The position numbers were made by a program, and so were the translations under genes. Of a stretch of DNA of 64,000 bases, positions 54,501 through 64,000 are shown one piece after another (the stretch's first letter is position 1; every line of letters starts with the position of its first letter). The notes under the pieces are model-generated. The model was not told where the DNA came from and searched no databases. It saw nothing but the letters and a program-made list of their open reading frames with translations. Source of the stretch: Actinernus sp. WN-2022 (lineage: Eukaryota; Cnidaria; Anthozoa; Actiniaria; Actinernidae); assembly GCA_030867875.1 (NCBI GenBank), contig JAOWCC010001634.1, forward strand, positions 39,017,403 through 39,081,402, read 5' to 3'.

Positions 54501-55052
54501 ATGAGCGACTTAATTGGCTTTGAATCGCCAAAAATGGACTGGAGTCCTGTCCCTGACCTTCGTACACGTTTCAAACGATTCCGCCAGAAGTGCGAATTAT
54601 TATTTGACGGCCCTTTGAAAGCTCGAGCGAGCGAGCAAAAGTGCAAATACTTGCTGTTGTGGACAGGCGACTACGGACTCGATCTGTGCAACACATGGGA
54701 GATGAGTGCAGAAGAACAAAAGGAAATGAAAGAATATTGGAAGCGATTCGAGGTCCACGTGAAACCCCAATCAAACCACATTTTGAATCGATATTACCTG
54801 CGTGGTCTGACACAAAATAACCGCCCATTGGATGCCTTCATAACGGAGGCAAGGCTTCTGATACAGAACTGTGGTTACCCAACAGATTTGCATAATGAAC
54901 TCATCCGTGACACATTAGTTTTTGGTGTAGACTCTGAAATTGTTCGAAAGAAATGCATAGCTGAGGGTAATGAACTGACATTTATTAGAGCTAAAGAAAT
55001 AGCACGTACCGGCAGAGGAGGCCACTCATATGCAAATGAAAGCCATGGATAA
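54501..55052 (+). CDS. Retrotransposon Gag (capsid) ORF
   Basis: 183 codons starting MSDLIGFESPKMDWSPVPD. The region RFKRFRQKCELLFDGPL, KYLLLWTGDYG and YWKRFEVHVKPQSNHILNRY is typical of the gag domain of gypsy elements that shapes the virus-like particle. After a frameshift near 55050 a basic, glutamine-rich linker and the nucleocapsid follow. Confidence 0.8.
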   Translation: MSDLIGFESPKMDWSPVPDLRTRFKRFRQKCELLFDGPLKARASEQKCKYLLLWTGDYGLDLCNTWEMSAEEQKEMKEYWKRFEVHVKPQSNHILNRYYLRGLTQNNRPLDAFITEARLLIQNCGYPTDLHNELIRDTLVFGVDSEIVRKKCIAEGNELTFIRAKEIARTGRGGHSYANESHG

Positions 55053-55369
55053 TCCACCACCACCCAGCCAGGTAGACACACTCAGGCAATACAGCAAGCA
55101 GAAATGTAAACACCAACCTAATGCACAGCAACAACAGGGTAGACCAAAGAAACAGAACAACCGAGGGGGTTACAGAAACAGGGATAGCCGAGGGTATGAC
55201 AAATTCCCCAAAGAGTGTGGTAGATGTGGTGACAAACCACATAATTTATAACGGTCAGCAATGCCCAGCAAGCAAAGTAGAGTGCTACAAGTGTCACAAA
55301 CAAGGCCATTTCAGTAGAATGTGTAGAACAACAAAGAAATCAGGCATTAACACACTACAAGGTAACTAA
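55053..55369 (+). pseudogene. Nucleocapsid zinc knuckles
   Basis: Two knuckles in adjacent frames: CGRCGDKPHN followed by a frameshift and C, and an intact CYKCHKQGHFSRMC (C-x2-C-x4-H-x4-C) ending near 55325. They would bind the element's RNA. A stop follows soon after. Confidence 0.75.
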
Positions 55370-55509
55370 AGCGATGACAACCTAAGTGAAAGCTCAGATT
55401 ATAATATCAGAGTTTTTCTGGGCACACTCGAGGTAGAATATAACAACTCCCCAGGTCCTGGGTTGAGTCATATGTTAACAGTATTGAGCAAGTTGGCCGT
55501 ACTAAGGTC

Positions 55510-55698
55510 ATGACTGAGATACAAGTCATTGCAATGCCAAAACATAAGCATACCACACCCCTACTCTGCGAAATAGACACTGGTGCAGAATTAAATGTCA
55601 TTTCAAAGCAAGACTATGAAAGAATCATTCCTAATCCAAGGCACAGAAATCTCGGCCCAGCACAATGCAAAATCACTGCTTATGGGGTCATAACATAA
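55510..55698 (+). pseudogene. Aspartic protease fragment
   Basis: LLCEIDTGAELNVISKQDY contains the DTGA active site of retroviral-type aspartic proteases that cleave the polyprotein. A stop at 55696-55698 interrupts it; related sequence continues in another frame. Confidence 0.75.
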
Positions 55699-55833
55699 AT
55701 AACCAATTGTCAATTGTACGTCCGCCACAAGGATCGCCTCAAAGAGATAATTAACATTCAATGTAACAGAAGTACCTGGACCAGCAATGCTTGGTTGCAA
55801 TACTTGTGATGACTTAGAGTTAGTCAAATTTAA

Positions 55834-56878
55834 ATGCAGCATAGAAACCTCCAAACAGGGGCAGAAGCCCCAACTGCAGAAAGCCTGCAAACCGAGTCAG
55901 AAAACACTGAAACCCTAGTTCAAAACCAGCCAAGTCCTCTGGAGCACACCCCACTGAACAGAGAGAAACTTCTGAACAGTTATAATGAGTATTTTGAGGG
56001 TTTAGGAACCTTCCTCATTGAGCCCTATCACATCACCCTTGATCCAGAAGTAGAACCTGTAATCCACCCACCGCGTAAGGTACCAATCCATCTGCGTGAA
56101 AACAACAAAACAGAACTGGACAAAATGCTGGAACTTGGTGTTATTGTACCAGTAGACAAACCCACTGACTGGGTCAACAGTATTGTACTATGTGAAACCA
56201 CAAACGACAAAGGAGAGGTTACAAAGATTAGAGTCTGTTTAGACCAAAAGAACCTGAACAAAGGGATCAAGAGGGAACACTACTATACACCAAAAGAGTT
56301 TACGAATTTGTTACTCAACTCAGTAATGCCAAATTCTTTAGCATAGTTGATGCTAAGAAAGGCTACTGGGCCAGGCATGTTCCCCTTGATGAAAGCAGCT
56401 CCTATTTAACAACCTTCAGTACCCCATTTGGCAGGTACATATTTACCAGACTACCCTTGGCCTTGTCGTCTCACAAGATGTGTTGCAGAAACACTTAGAC
56501 ACAGCACTAGAAGGTCTCAGTAGAGTCACATGCATTGCTGACGACACTTTTGTGTATGGTTCGACAGAAGAGGAACATGACCAGAACCTAATCAACCTCA
56601 TGAACCGAGCTAGAAGCAAAGGCATCACATTCAACAAAGACAAGCTTCAGCTTAAGTGCAAAGAAGTCAGCTTCTTTGGACACACCTGGAGTTCCGAAGG
56701 TGTCAGGCCAGATAACAAGACAGTATCTGCAATACAAGACATGAAACATCCTGACAATGTAAAGGACCTCCAGAGCTTCCTAGGCCTCGTAAACTACTTG
56801 ACACGATATTCAGGTCGCCTAGCATCCATCACAGCTCCACTACGAGAGCTAACCAAGAAGGAAGTACCCTATATATGA
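55834..56878 (+). pseudogene. Gypsy reverse transcriptase, broken
   Basis: Part 1 (55834-56346): HPPRKVPIHLRENNKTELDK, LGVIVPVDKPTDWVNSIV and RVCLDQKNLNKGIKREHY, the start of gypsy RT. A frame change follows at about 56340 (FSIVDAKKGYWA). Part 2 (56480-56878): IADDTFVYGS (catalytic DD), KCKEVSFFGHTWSSEGVRPD and LQSFLGLVNYLTRYS, the thumb. Stops between the parts make it non-functional. Confidence 0.85.
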
Positions 56879-57238
56879 GGCCCTGAACATGACCGTGCAT
56901 TTAGTGAGGTCAAACAAGAGATATCATCTCTAGGAGTACTCGGATACTTTGACCCAAATGCTGAGACAGAATAACAAACTGATGCATCCATGAAAGGAGT
57001 GGGAGCTGTAGTCCTACAACATGGACAACCAGTGTGCTATGCCTCTAAAGCACTAACAGAAACTGAGCAAAGGTACAGCAACATTTAGAGAGAGGCACTG
57101 GGTGTAGTGTGGGGTCTTGAACGATTTCATTATTTCATATATGGTAAACAGTGTACTGTACATACTGATCACAATACCCTCGAATCAATCTTTCAGAAGA
57201 AACTATCCAGCTGCCCACCTTGATTACAGAGATTTGTA
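56879..57238 (+). pseudogene. RNase H region, broken
   Basis: Recognisable pieces QTDASMKGVGAVVLQHG (catalytic Asp), ASKALTETEQRY, REALGVVWGLERFHYFIYG and VHTDHNTLESIF occur in order with three in-frame stops. It would degrade the RNA strand during reverse transcription. Confidence 0.75.
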
Positions 57239-58005
57239 TTGAGTGCACTGAAGTATGATGTCACTGTGAAGTACGTTAAGGGATCTGAAGTTCCAATTGC
57301 TGATGCCCTCTCAAGGGTTACACCCCAGCCAGCGCCTACAAATGGTCAGCTGCCACAACTTGACATTCATCATGTCACCAAGACACTTCCTGCGTCACCA
57401 GCAAGATTACACCAAATCCGTACAGAAACTGCAAGAGACACCACCTTATCTCAGTTAAGAGAAACTATCTATGAAGGCTGGCCAGAAAATAGGAAGGACT
57501 GTCCAAAATCACTTTACGAGTACTGGAACTTCCGAGAAGAGCTCTTCATTGAAGACGGTATCGTGCTGAAGGGTGATCGGATTGTAATACCCCACATCTC
57601 AGATCAGAGATAATAAGCATCATATATCAAGGTCACTTGGGACAGGAGAAATGTCTCCTACGAGCCCACACTTCTGTGTACTGGCCTGGAATCAAAACAG
57701 ACATCACGAACATTGTCAACAGGTGCGAAACCTGCCAAAGGCACCAAAGGAAAGCACAGAAGCAACCAATCTTACAGCCAGAACCCCCAAGCTACCCATG
57801 GGAGAGACTCAGCTCAGACCTGTTTGAATACAAAGGTCACCACTACCTCCTGCTGGCAGACCAATACAGCAGATTCCCTATCATAAGAAGCTCACAAGCA
57901 CCACATCAAATGCAGTCATCAATCATTTGAAGAGCATCTTTGCAGAGCATGGTATTCCTGCACAAATAGTTACTGACAATGGACCACAGTATAGCTCGCA
58001 ATAAT
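57239..58005 (+). pseudogene. Integrase N-terminal zinc finger and partial core
   Basis: After the RNase H end (VKYVKGSEVPIADALSRV) comes the integrase H2C2 finger (GHLGQEKCLLRAHTSVYWPG, then RCETCQRHQ). The catalytic core starts with SSDLFEYKGHHYLLL (first Asp), and after a shift VTDNGPQYSS (second Asp). The catalytic Glu and the C-terminal part are missing because homology ends near 58005. Confidence 0.8.
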
Positions 58006-58806
58006 GGTATAGAACACATCAAGGGCACCCAACGAGTACTTTTTGACATTCGTTTGAAACCAGTTGTATGCAGCTCATCTAGCCATTTTAAGGCGCCTAC
58101 TATGTCTTTTGACGTATTCTACAAAGCTATTAGCTGTTCGGATTTTCTAGGTGGAAATCGCGTCAACCGAAAATACTATGGCAAAATATTCCCGGCCTAC
58201 GAATTTGTTAGTAGTCTAGAACATAAGCAAGAATTTTCTAGCCCAAGTAACTTCATGTTGCAAATTTGTGACTGATAACTTCACATCTACGCTCTATTTT
58301 GGAAACTATTCTTCAAGTCTTCACACTTTAAACGGATTTACGGTCCAAGCTCGTACACGTTAAACGGTCATCCATTTGTACGCGCCATAAAACATCAACG
58401 GTCAGCCTCATTTCAACGGAAAATTGCACGCGCAAGTGAACTTCTAACATCAAAAACGTCGTCATTCGCGCGCCTGGTTGAAAGAAATTTTAGATCAATC
58501 ACAACCGCTCGATCATGACGTGCTGTTGGGCAATTGGGAGCTCTATAATTGTTCTTATTTTGAGCATCAACAACCACACCAATCTCGTACCCAGACCCCA
58601 TTTGTTTCTTACTGCGCATGCTCGACGACAAAATAGGGCTCTGGAAGAATCCGATTTTTGTGTATTCTGATTGGCTGTTCTGAACAATGCAATTTCAACG
58701 GAAGTCAAACATAAAGCATTTCTGGAGGGTTGATTTATTTGGACAAAGGCATCGGAAATATGGGGCCGGGTTATCTAAACGCTAAAAACCGTTGGATTTT
58801 ACCTAA
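58006..58806. other. Flank of truncated gypsy element
   Basis: An open frame to 58275 continues by chance from the integrase and contains SFDVFYKAISCSDFLGGNR; I do not recognise it. Sequence around 58570-58660 (AATCTCGTACCC...ATGCTCGACGACAAAATAGG) recurs inverted at 60175-60270. Confidence 0.35.
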
Positions 58807-59530
58807 ATGGATGCTGCTAAAAATCTTCAGGGATTCTTAGATATTTGCTTGTATCCACTCGGGAGTTCGTATCACTTCATCGTCAGCACATTTCTTAATC
58901 CTGATGCACCTACAAGTTTTAAGAACATGTTCAATTTCCTATCTACTACTCGTAGAGCTTCTGGCCGCTGCACCAGAGCCAGCATGCATAACCTCGTCGT
59001 ACCTTACCCTCGCAGTAATTCTGGCAAGCGCACTCTGGCTTATAGCGCTGCTATTCTTTTCAATTCCTTGGATCCTGACTTCAAGCAGCTTGCAACATCT
59101 AATACTACGCTCTCTTCTAATACTCTGTCTACCAGGCTGGCTTCTCTTAAGTATAAGCTTCGTAACGTTTTTCTTCCGCACATCTCCTCTGTTTACCATC
59201 TAGAGGAGCTCCTCTGCTATAACTGTCGCTCCTTGCTTCACTGCTGCTGCATTTCTGGCGCCGCGTCCAGGGCATAGCCCCTTCCATTGCGCAGCGTTCT
59301 AGTAAGTACATTTTGTTTTTGATTTTATTTCATATTAATTCTCTTTACATTGATTCCAATTACTCATTACATCTTGTAATGTCGTAGCCCGTGCGTTAAT
59401 TTTTTCCCATACTTCCTTTCCTTTCCATTACGTTTTATTTGTAACATAGAGGGCCGCATGTTAGATAACTATGTAAGGTTAATGTGTCTTCCCTCTGTAA
59501 ATAAAGAATATTGTATTGTATTGTATTGTA
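58807..59530 (+). mobile_element. 5'-truncated LINE 3' end
   Basis: The plus frame to 59277 contains RASMHNLVVPYPRSNSGK and RTLAYSAAILFNSLDPDF, the conserved last block of CR1-like ORF2. The 3'UTR has GAGGGCCGCATGTTAG and CCTCTGTAAATAAAGAATA followed by an ATTGT microsatellite (59510-59530). Confidence 0.8.
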
Positions 59531-60800
59531 ACATACATCGCACACAGTACACGAATATTCTCAGAATTCGAAAATCGAACTCAACTGGATATAGCCGCGG
59601 GATTTACCGTAACAGTTAGGTAATACTCTACATTCCCATATTAACAACAATGTTCGTAAGTGCTCTATAGACAGAAGTGGCGTTTTCCGATTTCGTAAAG
59701 TTGTGAACAGGCGCTGATCGCTTAAATATAAGCGTTTGTATGGGAATGTAACGAACTCCAGCTTTCAAGGAGCTATAAAAATACGAGAGAATCGTAAGTA
59801 AAAATGCCTTGACTTGCTTCTACGGTGTATTCAGTTGCTGTTTGTGTGGTCATCTGGCTCAGGTAAGGCGATTTCAGCGAGTTTTCGATCCCCATGAATC
59901 TTGAATCCTCTTGTTTACTCAGGAATCTGTGATGTCCATCACACGATAAAGAAACACGATCCTGATGCATGAAAATAAAGACTTAAAATCCAAACTACAA
60001 ACGGCAGAAGATGAAAGAGACTCCCCAAGGCTTGCCCTGACACTAGCAAGCAAAAGATCACTATCAAGATACCGGGTGAACGTCTAAATCCAAAGCAAAA
60101 CCGAGGCCTGAGGCGCTGAGAGAGAATCGAGGGTGACGTAATGATAAGCATGCGCAGATTCAACGGAAGTCCGTGATTCGCGGACTTCCGGAATCGGATT
60201 CTTCCAGAGCCTAATTTTTTTCGTCGAGCATGCGCAGTAAGAAACAAATGGGATGTGGGTACGAGATTGCAACCACACATGTCCAGAAGAACATCAACAA
60301 GACATCAACAAGATATCACTAAGTGGAAACCTATCCACCTCAGATTCTCAAGCCCAGAATGTAAACTGTCGAGAAATCACTTTGAGCTCGAGTTTGTAAA
60401 TCCCATAAAGATCATCCGCTCATTCTTTATCTAGTACATAGAGTATAATATTCTAGTTAATTTTCTAGTTTCTAATGAAACTTACAAAATCATTAATAAT
60501 TCATCATGCAAACACAATAGAAATCGAAAGCGCGGAGAGCGTTTATAATTCAGGTTATAGAGCTCTGAAGGCCTCGCGTTAATATCGCATGATAAAACAC
60601 GAAATGCGAGGTTTATAAATAGTACTATAGAAAAAAAATAATTTGGCTGGAATGTCACTGGCGCTATTTTGCACTATTTAGAGCGGAGTTTCTATTGTTC
60701 AACTCAAGATTTGCAATTATTATTGGTAAATTCGTGCGAAACTGCGTAGTTTACAGCGCGAGTGAGACTCCGACCATTATAAGACGTAACTACTACTTAC
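59531..60800. other. Intergenic
   Basis: No gene. The inverted partner of the 58570-58660 repeat lies at 60175-60270 (ATTCTTCCAGAGCC...GGTACGAGATT). Confidence 0.35.
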
Positions 60801-60805
60801 TGGGC

Positions 60806-61260
60806 TCACAAATCTAGACGCAGAAATGCCTTCACAGCTCTCCCCGAACGGGTCACACAGACTAGACTGACAGTCAGCTCAGTAAGATCGTCAAGGCCAG
60901 AAGTTGTGTCGTCATCGGAATCGGTATCGTATTCATCAATCTGTTCTTTGTCGACAGACTCGGCAGACTTGATCATAACAACCACCACGTTGGTTTCATC
61001 AACAAATGTTATCGGTTGCCATGGGTTGGGGTGGTATGCGGACGTCTGATGTGGTCTGGTCTTTGGGAAAATGAACTTTCCATGGGTTGGGGGACTTGGG
61101 GTGGTATGCGGACGTCTGATGCGGTCTGGTCTTTGGAAAAATGAACTTGCGAACCAGAAGACTTGATGGTCTTGTTATAAACAGCTGGTGGCAGTGCACC
61201 AGCCTTGTCCTTTGTAGTTTCACTTCGCACCGTTCTCTGTCGAACTGGCCAATAACTCTC
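60806..61260 (-). mobile_element. Retroelement polyprotein C-terminal tail
   Basis: The minus-strand frames read WLESYWPVRQRTVRSETTKD, then a proline- and histidine-rich linker, and, after a frameshift, DSDDDTTSGLDDLTEL and RSGRAVKAFLRLDL before a stop. This layout (PVRQRT, later RSGRxVKxxxRL) is typical of the C-terminal tail after the integrase of gypsy-type elements. An internal duplication of about 65 bp (VRIPPQ and HIRRPHT copies) is visible at 61017-61150. Confidence 0.5.
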
Positions 61261-61660
61261 TAGCCAGGCTTTCTAAAATACCTAAACTGCTAAAGGTCCT
61301 TTTTTTAAATTTGTAAACAGTTCAGTCTATAGTCCTGAGTTGAAGCCGTGCTCTTTTATCTTTGACAACTGAGCTATGCCCAAGGCTACGCGACACCAGT
61401 CCGATACCTCGGACATAATGGAGAACTTTCAATATGTAAATTAAAGGCGATATCCCGCAGACGGAACAAGTAAGAACGAAATTTTGCCAACCAAAAATAT
61501 TATCACTACTACCCGGGGATAGGGTTTGATCGTCTAGAATGACTCTATAGGCTGGGGTATTTGAGAAACCCGGGGAAAGGGGATGTGGAAGCTTCGATTT
61601 GATCTGTACATAAAGTCGCTGTTATGCGTGATACCTCGGCGTGTTCAATCGATAAAAATC
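61261..61660. other. Unassigned spacer
   Basis: No supported gene. TTGACAACTGAGCTATGCCC at about 61361 resembles a tRNA A-box fragment in reverse, but no B-box partner was found. Confidence 0.3.
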
Positions 61661-61675
61661 GATATCGGAAATCCA

Positions 61676-61771
61676 TAGCCTCCTCCTCCGCAGGCACAGG
61701 AAACCCAATTTACATTATTATGTTTTCCCTCTCACGGTCCTATAATTGAGAGGTGCCTGCGGAGGAGGCTA
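61676..61771. mobile_element. 96-bp MITE with perfect 9-bp TSD
   Basis: Ends TAGCCTCCTCCTCCGCAGGCAC and its reverse complement, flanked by GGAAATCCA at 61667-61675 and 61772-61780. It shares the TAGCCT start and 9-bp target length with the MITE at 7161-7554, so it is probably Mutator-like. Confidence 0.8.
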
Positions 61772-61789
61772 GGAAATCCACAATCGTTA

Positions 61790-63205
61790 ATAATAAACTT
61801 TATTCCATATAAACACCAGAAATGCTACATAGGAATTCTTATAAAACTAAATATAAATCGAAATACAATGAAATAACATTCATAACTATCTCAAATTACT
61901 ATTATTAAATACTGTAAGCAAACTGTAACAATATTTACCAACAACTTTTACAATTGTATCATCCTTCATAGACATTATATATAAACATAATTCTCTCTTA
62001 TTAAAACGCGAGAAAGAGGAATTAATACTTAATAACTCAGTCATAAATTCGTTTCTAACATTAATAAAACTGGGATTCGAACAAATTATAAGGTAATGAT
62101 ATTCGTCTCCAATCACTCCCAAGTCGCATAGAGTACACTTCCGTGACTCATATGGAATATTTCCGTATCGGCCAGACTCAACAGGTAACTTATGTGCAGA
62201 CACCCGTAGTTTAGTTACTGCCTGACGGTGTTTGAAGTTCGTAATAGATGAAAGATATTTTTCAAAACCTACTTTCGGTTTAACTTGACGAAAAGTACGT
62301 AACTTCCCGCCATAAATGTGGCTCTGCAGATCACTCTGATGAACCTGGTCCTTCCATTTCTCGGCAAAATAATCGTACATTTTTACCTTTACATATTTGG
62401 CAATTAAACCTATTTGCTTGAGAGAAACTGAAAGCTCAGTGAGCGGTTTGATATTGCATAGTTCTGAAATATGGTTTGTAAAATCTGCACCCTGAAATTT
62501 CGACTTTATACATACTTCCGCAGCTTTTCCAACTAAAGAACTATTGTATTCCTAGTTTATAATTCTTAACCAATACTTCACTACGAGAGAAGCGACTTGA
62601 ACCATCATTGGAACTCTACCTAATTCCGCATAGACTGCTAAATTGGTTGTTTTAGAGTGTACGCCCAGAATTCGTTTGCAAAACTTCAAATGAAGTCTCT
62701 CTAAATTATTAACTACCTTAAACAGTTTCTGCCGGAACATATCTAAGTTAGAGCAGGTTCGTCCCAACAAATATACACCCCACACCTCACATCCATATAG
62801 CAACACTGGCACTACAAGTGAAGAGAACAGTTTCAACAGTAACTTAACTGACATATTTTCTACATTTGAAAAATTTCTGAATAGACTATGATAAGCCCTC
62901 AATGCCTTATTATACAAAGTAGTTTGGGCCCGTTTGAAACCACCAGCACAATGAAAAGAAATCCCTAAATACGTATATTCCTCAACGCAAACCAACTGTT
63001 CATTGTTAAGATCAGTACCACTTAGAAGTTATACATAAACGCCTTTGGGCCGGTGTCCCAAAAACCAGAATCTTAGACTTTTTCAAGTTAACTCTCAGTC
63101 TCCATTTCTTGGTATAAGAGTGGAGTTTGTTCAAACAGTTTTGCATGCCAGATGCAGAATCAGATAGAATTACTAGGTCGTCCGCATATAGTAAACAATT
63201 CAACT
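61790..63205 (-). mobile_element. 5'-truncated LINE, RT palm to 3' end
   Basis: Minus-strand frames: 63203-63012 with NCLLYADDLVILSDSASGM (catalytic YADD) and LRVNLKKSKILVF; 62995-62552 with EEYTYLGISFHCAGGF and VVPVLLYGCEVWG; and 62380-61886 with a C-terminal CCHC motif (CTLCDLG...YHYLIIC). It ends near 61790 with an AATAAA-type tail. A third LINE type, different from the YADDT elements. Two frame breaks and the missing 5' half make it inactive. Confidence 0.85.
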
Positions 63206-63210
63206 TGATT

Positions 63211-63290
63211 GATATCGATTGTATCGATCAATCGTTTTTATCAATTAACATTATCGATTGTATCGATTGGTAACGATTAATATCGATTAG
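63211..63290. repeat. ATCGAT-rich short repeat
   Basis: TATCGATTGTATCGAT occurs three times with variants in 80 bases at the 5' truncation point of the LINE. Confidence 0.7.
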
Positions 63291-63854
63291 GAGCTGTGAA
63301 AGAATCTCGGCGAACCTTCCACATAATTATTTGAATCACGACCGGCACCAAAATCTCAATCTCAGAGTATCTTTTCACTGTCTTGAAATCACAAATTTTA
63401 TTACTCTAAACTGTTAAAGTAGTTTACGTTTCGTGTTCGTTCTCTCGTGTTCGTCTGAGGACGCATACTTGTCTCAGCGTTTCGCAAAGTCTCCGGGGCT
63501 ACCCGTCACCTTGCATCCTGGCTCATCTTTAATACCTGAGTAATATTTTTTTCCTCAGTTGACTTAAAATTTATCCATTACGATATATTACTGAAACAGC
63601 CTGATTATATGCGTGAGGTCATCTGCGTTCATGTGACGGAGACGACCTCTTACCATCTGATAATCAGGCTAACGGATCGGAACTTATTGGCCCTTATTAA
63701 AATATTTTACCCTCATATTTCTTTCATGCATTCCTGTAATGTAAATGCAACTAAACGAAAAACGATAATATTCGATATGAACACGCCGGGGTGATACGGT
63801 ACCATTCAATTCACTATTTCCCTCTTCTCACAGCAGGCTTGGCAGCTCGAGTAG
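63291..63854. other. Right flank
   Basis: No supported exon. TTCCCTCTTCTCACAGCAG at 63819-63837 is acceptor-like on the plus strand, but no coding sequence follows before the MITE. Confidence 0.3.
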
Positions 63855-63862
63855 CCATTGAC

Positions 63863-63972
63863 GGTAATAAGTTCATGTCCTAGATACAACAATAGGTTAA
63901 TTACGTTCTATTATGTTTCGGTCATAGAACGTCAGTAACATATTGGTGTATCTAGGACATGAACTTATTACC
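63863..63972. mobile_element. 110-bp hairpin MITE with perfect 8-bp TSD
   Basis: Ends GGTAATAAGTTCATGTCCTA and the reverse complement, flanked by CCATTGAC at 63855-63862 and 63973-63980. An 8-bp duplication is typical of hAT elements, although these ends do not match the usual hAT CAG start. Confidence 0.75.
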
Positions 63973-64000
63973 CCATTGACTGTCCGTCACGATGGCAAAG

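Larger units (their letters stand above)
54501..58005 (+). mobile_element. Ty3/gypsy LTR-retrotransposon internal region, 3'-truncated
   Basis: Gag, nucleocapsid, protease, reverse transcriptase, RNase H and integrase blocks follow in the Ty3/gypsy order on the plus strand. The frame is broken by several stops and shifts. Homology stops inside the integrase core at about 58005, so the 3' part and 3' LTR are gone, and no 5' LTR was recognised. An inactive copy. Confidence 0.88.

Noticed and set aside
54501..58005. Infectious retrovirus or envelope gene
   Set aside because: No envelope ORF, gypsy-type gene order and multiple stops; it is a dead LTR retrotransposon.
61361..61385. tRNA gene on the minus strand
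   Set aside because: An A-box-like word only; no B box or cloverleaf could be fitted.

Overview
The window is animal nuclear DNA, most likely from an anthozoan cnidarian (coral or sea-anemone type). This is an inference from AT-rich sequence, GT/AG-spliced short exons, an intronless rhodopsin-class GPCR, a coral-style THAP domain, several CR1/L2/Jockey-like LINE families, one Ty3/gypsy element and very many fold-back elements. No bacterial operon, viral genome or CRISPR array is visible. Host coding DNA is a small minority; most of the 64 kb is transposon debris, inverted repeats and tandem satellites.

Layout. 0-4.4 kb: the 3' exons of a single-pass receptor (membrane exon 946-1036, tail exon 2682-2937) with a perfect ITAM; the intron holds a LINE relic and a fold-back MITE, and the 3'UTR is duplicated as a palindrome around a poly-G element. 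4.4-10.5 kb: decayed minus-strand LINEs and a Mutator-like MITE. 10.7-17 kb: two inverted arrays of a roughly 30-bp satellite around a 2.66-kb transposon (11651-14309) with minisatellite-bearing terminal inverted repeats and a perfect 9-bp target duplication. 17.3-26.9 kb: a LINE graveyard with three plus-strand reverse-transcriptase copies; one is split by a 1.03-kb inverted-repeat element that carries a receptor-tail-like exon. 27.3-31.5 kb: a large fold-back and a 75-bp satellite. 31.8-32.8 kb: a GPCR gene on the minus strand with one frameshift. 33-42 kb: MITEs, a 35-bp satellite and long stretches where I see no gene. 42-46.2 kb: a decayed THAP exon, a zinc-knuckle exon and several hairpins. 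47.4-50.5 kb: a second member of the minisatellite-TIR transposon family, again with a perfect 9-bp target duplication, enclosing exon-like sequence. 50.5-54.5 kb: tRNA relics, a signal-peptide exon and a 20-bp minisatellite inside an inverted repeat. 54.5-58 kb: a broken Ty3/gypsy element (gag, protease, RT, RNase H, partial integrase). 58-64 kb: LINE 3' ends, a retroelement integrase tail and two small MITEs with clean 9-bp and 8-bp target duplications.

The genes do not form a pathway. The most notable biology is the ITAM-bearing receptor tail (with a second tail-like exon of the same splice phase inside a transposon) and the apparently undescribed transposon family whose long inverted termini start GAGTTTGACTAATG and contain minisatellites.
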